From NCBI GenBank assembly GCA_024707365.1, contig JANPZV010000005.1, forward strand, positions 372,001 to 436,000: a stretch of DNA of 64,000 nucleotides, written 5' to 3'. Shown in pieces: positions 59,413-64,000 of this stretch (its first letter is position 1; the number at the start of each line of letters is the position of its first letter). Position numbers and translations under genes: made by a program. A model generated the notes under the pieces. The model was not told the origin of the DNA and did no database searches. It saw only the letters and a program-made list of their open reading frames with translations. The DNA comes from Terricaulis sp. Its GTDB lineage: Bacteria; Pseudomonadota; Alphaproteobacteria; Caulobacterales; Aquidulcibacteraceae.

Positions 59413-60282
59413 TCAGCCTTCGCCTGCAGCTTTTTTGTTGGCCTTAGCCATATCCTTGGCGCCCATGCCGCCAACCAGATTGCCGGTGGTGAGCTGATTA
59501 TGCGCATGCGCCAGATGGTGCATGTGGAAGATTGCATCCATCGAGGCGCGCTTGCCTTGCATATTCTCGATGAAATTCATCGCCTGCTTGGTGAGCGTGA
59601 GGCCAAAGCGCGGGCGCGTGGCGATTTCGTCAGCGATCGCGGCGGTTTCTTCTTCCAGCTTATCGCGCGGCACCACGCGATTGATCACGCCGAAATCATA
59701 GAAACGCTGCGCCGAAAAACGCTGGCCGAGATAAAGGAATTCACGCGCGATGCGTGTGGGCAGCTCCCAAAGATGGGCGGTGTATTCCACGCCCGGCACG
59801 CCCATGCGCACCACCGGATCTTGGAAGAAGGCGTCATCGGAGGCCACGATCATATCGCACACCATCGCCAGCATCAGCCCGCCGGCGACGCACGCGCCCT
59901 GCACCATCGCGATCGATGGCTTGTTCATCTCCGCCCAGCGGCGGCAGAGGCCAAGATAAACATCCTGCTCCACCGTATATTGCTTTTCCGCGCCCTCCTT
60001 GGTGAGCGGATCATCCCACAGCAGCGAGCGCGCACGCGGCAAGTGCAGATCTTTTTCCGGCGTGCCCATATCGTGCCCGGCGGAGAAATGCTTGCCGCGC
60101 GCCGCCAGCACCACAACGCGCACCGCATCGTCATCGGTGGCGCGGCGGAAGGCGGCGTCGAGCTGATCGAGCAAGCGATAATTCTGCGCGTTGCTGGAGC
60201 TGGGCCGGTTGAGCCACACCCAGGCCACGGCGCCACGGGTTTCGTACTCGATGAAAACGGGTTCAGCAGCTGAATCGGCCAT
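59413..60282 (-). CDS. enoyl-CoA hydratase/isomerase family protein
   Basis: 289 residues from ATG 60282. Crotonase fold: [27 protein letters not shown], the oxyanion segment [11 protein letters not shown] and the second [51 protein letters not shown]. The usual Glu pair is not clear, so hydratase versus another crotonase activity is open. First gene of a two-gene operon with the racemase-like gene; an operator palindrome lies 46 bp upstream. Confidence 0.9.
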   Translation of the reverse strand: MADSAAEPVFIEYETRGAVAWVWLNRPSSSNAQNYRLLDQLDAAFRRATDDDAVRVVVLAARGKHFSAGHDMGTPEKDLHLPRARSLLWDDPLTKEGAEKQYTVEQDVYLGLCRRWAEMNKPSIAMVQGACVAGGLMLAMVCDMIVASDDAFFQDPVVRMGVPGVEYTAHLWELPTRIAREFLYLGQRFSAQRFYDFGVINRVVPRDKLEEETAAIADEIATRPRFGLTLTKQAMNFIENMQGKRASMDAIFHMHHLAHAHNQLTTGNLVGGMGAKDMAKANKKAAGEG

Positions 60283-60327
60283 TATGGTTCCTCCCTGCGC
60301 CCCAGGGTCGACGCCCAGGCCGCATAT

Positions 60328-60343
60328 TTGCACTTTAGTGCAA
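60328..60343. promoter_or_regulatory. operator-like palindrome, site B
   Basis: TTGCAC-TTTA-GTGCAA, a perfect 6+6 palindrome in the promoter region of the enoyl-CoA hydratase operon. Best copy of the shared motif. Confidence 0.65.
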
Positions 60344-60362
60344 TTTTATGGAGACGCAACCG

Positions 60363-61607
60363 CTAGGGCGCGATCTTGCCGGCGATGGCGCCCGCGCCGG
60401 CCAGCGCGGCAAGTTCGGATTCTGTCAACCCGAGCCAATCGGCGAGCCCCGCGCCGGTGTGCTCACCCAGGCGCGGCGGCGGGCGCACAAAACGCGCCGG
60501 CGTCTCACTCAGCTTGCCGGCAAACGCAACCGAGGGGATCGGCGCGCCATCTTCGCGGGTGAAGCGATGCACAACCCCGCGCGCCTCGACGAAGGGATCG
60601 TTGAACGTCTGATCCAGGCTATTCACCGGCCCCGATGGCACCCCGCGCGAGGTGAGCGCCTGCACCAGATCGGCCACTTGATGCTGGCCGATAAAATCCT
60701 GCAGCGTGGATTCAAGCGCGATGCGGTGGAGCACGCGATTGCTGTTGGTTCCGTAGCGCGGTTCTTTGGCGAGATCGGGCGCGCCCAGCACATTGCACAG
60801 CAAAGCAAATTGCCGGTCATTGCCGACAGCAACGACAATCGGCCCATCCTTGCCGTTGAACACCCCGTAGGGCACCACCGTTGGGTGCCAATTGCCCAAA
60901 CGCCCTGGGGGTTTTCCACTCACCAGATAGCTGAGCCCCTGATTGGCCAGCATGGCGATCTGCGTGTCGAGCAGAGAGCAATCGATATACTGGCCCTGCC
61001 CCGTGCGCTCCGCATGACGCAGCGCCATCAGCACCGAAACCGCGGCATACATGCCGGTTGAAACATCGGCCAAGGCGACGCCTGGCTTGGTGGGCGGGCC
61101 ATCGGGATCGCCGGTGATGCTCATCATCCCGCCCATGGCTTGGGCGACGAAATCATAGCCGGGCAGATCTGCGTAAGGGCCTGTCTGGCCAAAGCCGGTG
61201 ATTGAGCAATAGATGAGCTTGGGATTGATCGCCGATAGGCTCTCATAATCGAGCCCATAGCGCTTGAGCCCGCCCAGCTTGAAATTCTCCACCACGATAT
61301 CGGCGTGCGCGGCCAGCTTGCGGATCAGCGCCGCCCCTTCGGGGCTGGCGAGATTGACCGCGATCGAGCGTTTGTTGCGATTGCATGAGAGGTAATAAGC
61401 GCTGCGCCCCGGCTCGGTTTCACCCGGCTCCGGCGGCAGATTGGGCGGCCCCCATTTGCGGGTGTCATCCCCGCCATTGGGATCTTCGATCTTGATCACG
61501 TCCGCGCCAAAATCGGCCAGGATCTGCGTGCACCAAGGGCCGGCAAGAACCCTTGATAAATCAAGCACTTTAACGCCCTCAAGCGCCTTTGCCCCGGCCT
61601 CGTTCAC
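60363..61607 (-). CDS. CaiB/BaiF family CoA-transferase
   Basis: 414 residues. GTG start at 61607 with AGGAG 7 nt upstream; a nearby ATG at 61611 is out of frame. Standard class III CoA-transferase: LEGVKVLDLSRVLAGPWCTQILADFGADVIKIEDP, VVENFKLGGLKRYGLDYESL, YCSITGFGQTGPYADLPGYDFVAQAMGGMMSITGDPDGPPTKPGVALADVSTGMYAAV (catalytic Asp in ADVSTG). Complete. It is divergent from the 61798 gene. Confidence 0.93.
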   Translation of the reverse strand: MNEAGAKALEGVKVLDLSRVLAGPWCTQILADFGADVIKIEDPNGGDDTRKWGPPNLPPEPGETEPGRSAYYLSCNRNKRSIAVNLASPEGAALIRKLAAHADIVVENFKLGGLKRYGLDYESLSAINPKLIYCSITGFGQTGPYADLPGYDFVAQAMGGMMSITGDPDGPPTKPGVALADVSTGMYAAVSVLMALRHAERTGQGQYIDCSLLDTQIAMLANQGLSYLVSGKPPGRLGNWHPTVVPYGVFNGKDGPIVVAVGNDRQFALLCNVLGAPDLAKEPRYGTNSNRVLHRIALESTLQDFIGQHQVADLVQALTSRGVPSGPVNSLDQTFNDPFVEARGVVHRFTREDGAPIPSVAFAGKLSETPARFVRPPPRLGEHTGAGLADWLGLTESELAALAGAGAIAGKIAP

Positions 61608-61670
61608 GCATGTTCTCCTATCTGCCGCCGCCGGAGCCTAGCCGCGAAGCGCGCCGCCGCACAACATATT

Positions 61671-61732
61671 TTGCACCATCGGATACTTTTGAATGGCGGC
61701 GACAAGGTCTGTCGAATTTGCATTATGGTGCA
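61671..61732. promoter_or_regulatory. divergent promoter region with operator-like site C and a half site
   Basis: TGCAT-TATG-GTGCA at 61719-61732 faces the 61798 gene. A weaker TTGCAC-CATC-GGATAC starts at 61671, nearer the 61607 gene. Both lie in the 190-bp intergenic region between the two divergent CoA-transferase genes, which is otherwise non-coding. Confidence 0.55.
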
Positions 61733-61797
61733 TTTTTATCATTGCCTGATGCGCCCCGCCTGGCGCAAGGTGGCGCAAACACAAGAAGGCGAGGATC

Positions 61798-63042
61798 ATG
61801 TTCGACCTGCTGAAAGGCGTGCGCGTGCTGGAGTTCGGCATTTTGCTGAATGGCGATCATCTGGGCATGCTTTTGAGCGATCTTGGCGCTGAAGTCATCA
61901 AGGTGGAAGAGCCCGGCACAGGCGATTATCTCCGCGACATGCTGGGCCAAATCACGCCCCACCATAGCCCCGCGCATCTGCAGGTGAACAAAAACAAGAA
62001 AAGCGTCACCATCAATGTGCGCACCGAGGCCGGCAAGCGCGCCTTCTTTGAATTGCTCAAGAGCGTCGATATTTTCGCGGACGGGCTGCGCGGCGGCGCC
62101 TGCGAGGCGATGGGCGTCGGCTATGAGGCCCAGCGCGCAGTGAAGCCAGACATCATCTACATGGCCAATACCGGCTTTGGGCTCACCGGCCCTTACGCGC
62201 GCCTTGGCGCGCACGGCTATTCGATGCTCGCGATCGTTGGCGGGCTGCCCGCGAAGAAAGATGAAAACGGCTTCGTCGATCGCACCGAAAGCACCGACTT
62301 GTTTGGCGGCGTCAAAGGCGGCTCAGGCGCGCCCTTTGCGGTGATGGCCGCACTCGCGGCGCTGTGGCGGCGGGGCCAAACAGGGCAAGGCGCACTGATT
62401 GATGTCGCCGCGTCCGATGCGAACATGGCCGCCTCCTGGGGCGCGGTGGTGACCAACCTCAATTACGATCGCATCACCGATCTCACCGGCATGGCTCCAC
62501 GCGGCAAGCCGAATGACGGCTGGCCGGCCGGCTCAATCTATTACGCGCTCTACGAGGCCAAGGACGGCCGCTTCATCATGTTCTGCGCGATCGAGCCAAA
62601 ATTCTGGTACAATTTCTGCGACGCTGTCGGCCGCGATGATTTGCGCGGCAAAATCCGCACCGACATCCCCGTCGATTATGGCATCGATCGCCCGGAGATG
62701 CGCCAGGTGCTGGCGGATATTTTCCGCAGCAAGGATTCGGCCGAATGGATGCGCATTGCGCTTGAGCAAAACGTCCCGCTCGCGGTCGCCAACACGCTCG
62801 ACCAAACCCCGGACGATCCGCATAACAAAGCGCGCGGCATGCTGCTTGAGGGCGAGCATCCCGGTGCAGGGCCGTTCACCTATCTGCGCTACCCGGCGAT
62901 CATTGATGGCGCCCACAGCGGGGTTGCGATCCCCGCCCCCGCGCTCGGCGCGCACACCGAAGAGGTGCTTGCCGGCATTGGCCTCAGCGATGCGGAGATC
63001 GCCGCGGCCCAGGAAAAGCCGGCGCGGGCGAAGAAAGCATGA
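61798..63042 (+). CDS. CaiB/BaiF family CoA-transferase, catalytic Asp apparently replaced
   Basis: 414 residues. [103 protein letters not shown]. Where the neighbour at 60363 has ADVSTGMYAAV, this protein has KGGSGAPFAV, so the catalytic Asp position is Gly by hand alignment. It may be inactive, use another residue, or the alignment may slip. Operator site C lies 66 bp upstream. Confidence 0.88.
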   Translation: MFDLLKGVRVLEFGILLNGDHLGMLLSDLGAEVIKVEEPGTGDYLRDMLGQITPHHSPAHLQVNKNKKSVTINVRTEAGKRAFFELLKSVDIFADGLRGGACEAMGVGYEAQRAVKPDIIYMANTGFGLTGPYARLGAHGYSMLAIVGGLPAKKDENGFVDRTESTDLFGGVKGGSGAPFAVMAALAALWRRGQTGQGALIDVAASDANMAASWGAVVTNLNYDRITDLTGMAPRGKPNDGWPAGSIYYALYEAKDGRFIMFCAIEPKFWYNFCDAVGRDDLRGKIRTDIPVDYGIDRPEMRQVLADIFRSKDSAEWMRIALEQNVPLAVANTLDQTPDDPHNKARGMLLEGEHPGAGPFTYLRYPAIIDGAHSGVAIPAPALGAHTEEVLAGIGLSDAEIAAAQEKPARAKKA

Positions 63043-63060
63043 GCGCGCCCGCGCAAAATT

Positions 63061-63074
63061 TGCATGGATGGGCA
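63061..63074. promoter_or_regulatory. operator-like palindrome, site D (weaker)
   Basis: TGCAT-GGAT-GGGCA, 19 nt past the CoA-transferase stop and 150 bp before the TetR start. Differs by one base per arm from the other sites. A GTGCAA half site lies at 63144. Could mediate autoregulation. Confidence 0.4.
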
Positions 63075-63223
63075 TATTTTGCCACAAAAGGCCGTGAATT
63101 GGAGCCTTCACGCCAGCGCGCGGCGCGGGCGAACGCGAGCGGAGTGCAATTTTGTGACCCCGCCATTGTTGGCCGCGTGAACGAAGCTGCTTAGAGTCAG
63201 AGTGGAAATCGGAGTTCATTCTG

Positions 63224-63955
63224 GTGAATCAGCCCAAGAAAAAGCCTGCGGAAATAGAGCCGGAAGCCGGCATGACCTACGCCAGCCCCGCCATCCATGA
63301 CCGGCGCAGGCGCATTCTGGAAGAAACGCGCAAGATGATCGCCGAGCGCGGCCTCGCTGGGTTCAGCATGGATGAGATCGGCAAGCGCGCGGGCGTGGCC
63401 AAGCGCACGCTCTATAATGCCTACCAAACCAAGGAGCGCATGATCGCCATCGCGATCCATGAATATTTCGAGCGCTACCTCACACACATCCCCTACACCG
63501 GGCCGGTCGGATCGCTGCAGCGCAATGTCGAGCGCATGGTTTTCGTGGTGAACCGCAATCGCCAGCTGCGAAATTACATCAGCGCGCTGATGTCGATCTA
63601 TTTCAGCGTTGAAGCCGATAGCGACATCTGGACGACGATGCACTCCATGGCGGTTGAGTCGAACCTGCAATGGATCAACTCGATGAAGGCGAAACGCCAG
63701 CTGCAGCCTTGGATCGATCCGCAACAACTGGCTGATGATGTCGTGCGCCTTGAATATTCAATCATCAATGATTGGAGCCGCGGCAATATCGATGATGACG
63801 ACGTCGTGCTTCACGTTGTGAGCGCCTGCTTGACGCTGGCATGCGGGGCCGCGCGCGGGGCTGCGCGAAAGCAGATCGAAGACATGCTGCAGGAACTCCA
63901 CACGTCCGGCATCCCGCAGCCGGCGCTGCCCATTTCGCGCAAGCGCAAAAGCTGA
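63224..63955 (+). CDS. TetR/AcrR-family transcriptional regulator
   Basis: 243 residues with a GTG start at 63224 (ATG 63272 also possible). N-terminal helix-turn-helix: RRRRILEETRKMIAERGLAGFSMDEIGKRAGVAKRTLYNAYQTKERMIAIAIHEYF. The C-terminal helical ligand domain is novel in sequence. It probably senses an acyl-CoA or the substrate of the neighbouring cluster and binds the shared palindrome. The next gene starts 17 nt later on the same strand. Confidence 0.92.
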   Translation: MNQPKKKPAEIEPEAGMTYASPAIHDRRRRILEETRKMIAERGLAGFSMDEIGKRAGVAKRTLYNAYQTKERMIAIAIHEYFERYLTHIPYTGPVGSLQRNVERMVFVVNRNRQLRNYISALMSIYFSVEADSDIWTTMHSMAVESNLQWINSMKAKRQLQPWIDPQQLADDVVRLEYSIINDWSRGNIDDDDVVLHVVSACLTLACGAARGAARKQIEDMLQELHTSGIPQPALPISRKRKS

Positions 63956-63972
63956 GCTTTAAGGAGCATATC

Positions 63973-64000
63973 GTGCACGCCGCTGACTCGCGCCTCCTCG
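63973..64000 (+). CDS. start of a further gene, truncated by the window end
   Basis: GTG at 63973 preceded by AAGGAG with 6-nt spacing, reading MHAADSRLL and leaving the window. Likely co-transcribed with the TetR gene. Identity unknown. Confidence 0.5.

Overview
The window reads as chromosomal DNA of a high-GC, free-living alphaproteobacterium, most like the Caulobacterales / Terricaulis-Vitreimonas-type lineages. This is judged from gene content only: a ~1620-residue NAD-glutamate dehydrogenase, sdhC-sdhD-sdhA, mesaconyl-CoA hydratase, ZapE, an rsmB-rpe-heparinase-purH block, and a TetR-controlled CoA-transferase cluster. No rRNA or CRISPR was seen; there is one tRNA (Ser, CGA).

Layout. 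0-9.7 kb: MliC-like lipoprotein, SpoU methyltransferase, EamA exporter, rlmN, a TPR/DUF4189 protein, GNAT, a phospholipase C-like/DUF4332 protein, a GmrSD-like DUF262-DUF1524 protein, murI. 9.9-17.8 kb: a metallo-beta-lactamase-fold protein without its metal ligands, DUF3108, rsmB, rpe, heparinase-like protein, a HigBA-type toxin-antitoxin pair, purH. 17.8-19.05 kb: an IS110-family element inserted in a palindromic repeat. 19-30 kb: lipoprotein peroxidase, dienelactone hydrolase, NAD-GDH, a structured intergenic region, AI-2E permease, HerA-like ATPase, small proteins, an outer-membrane barrel. 30-43 kb: zapE, acyltransferase, EF-hand protein, sdhB, creD-like, AsmA, two VOC proteins, an ACP-like membrane protein, then sdhC-D-A. 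43-55.4 kb: mesaconyl-CoA hydratase, SDR/DUF2269 pair, CitE lyase, pyridoxal kinase, serine hydrolase, phosphatase, rarD, asd, GNAT, rplU-rpmA, two 2Fe-2S proteins. 55.6-64 kb: tRNA-Ser and a cluster with five CaiB/BaiF CoA-transferase domains, an enoyl-CoA hydratase and a TetR regulator.

Three points stand out. First, the IS110 element shows its whole mechanism in sequence: a 178-bp left end that folds into a two-loop bridge RNA, guides that pair with its own termini and with the actual insertion site, and a promoter that forms only when the ends join. Second, the CoA-transferase cluster carries a shared palindrome, (T/C)GCA(C/T)-N4-G(T/G)GCA, before three transcription units and near the TetR gene, so it looks like one acyl-CoA pathway under one regulator; two of the five CoA-transferase domains seem to lack the catalytic Asp. 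Third, about 14 one- or two-base frameshifts interrupt otherwise intact, mostly conserved genes. They often lie in short homopolymers and probably reflect assembly indels rather than decay, so genes typed as pseudogene here should be read as 'frame broken in this sequence'.
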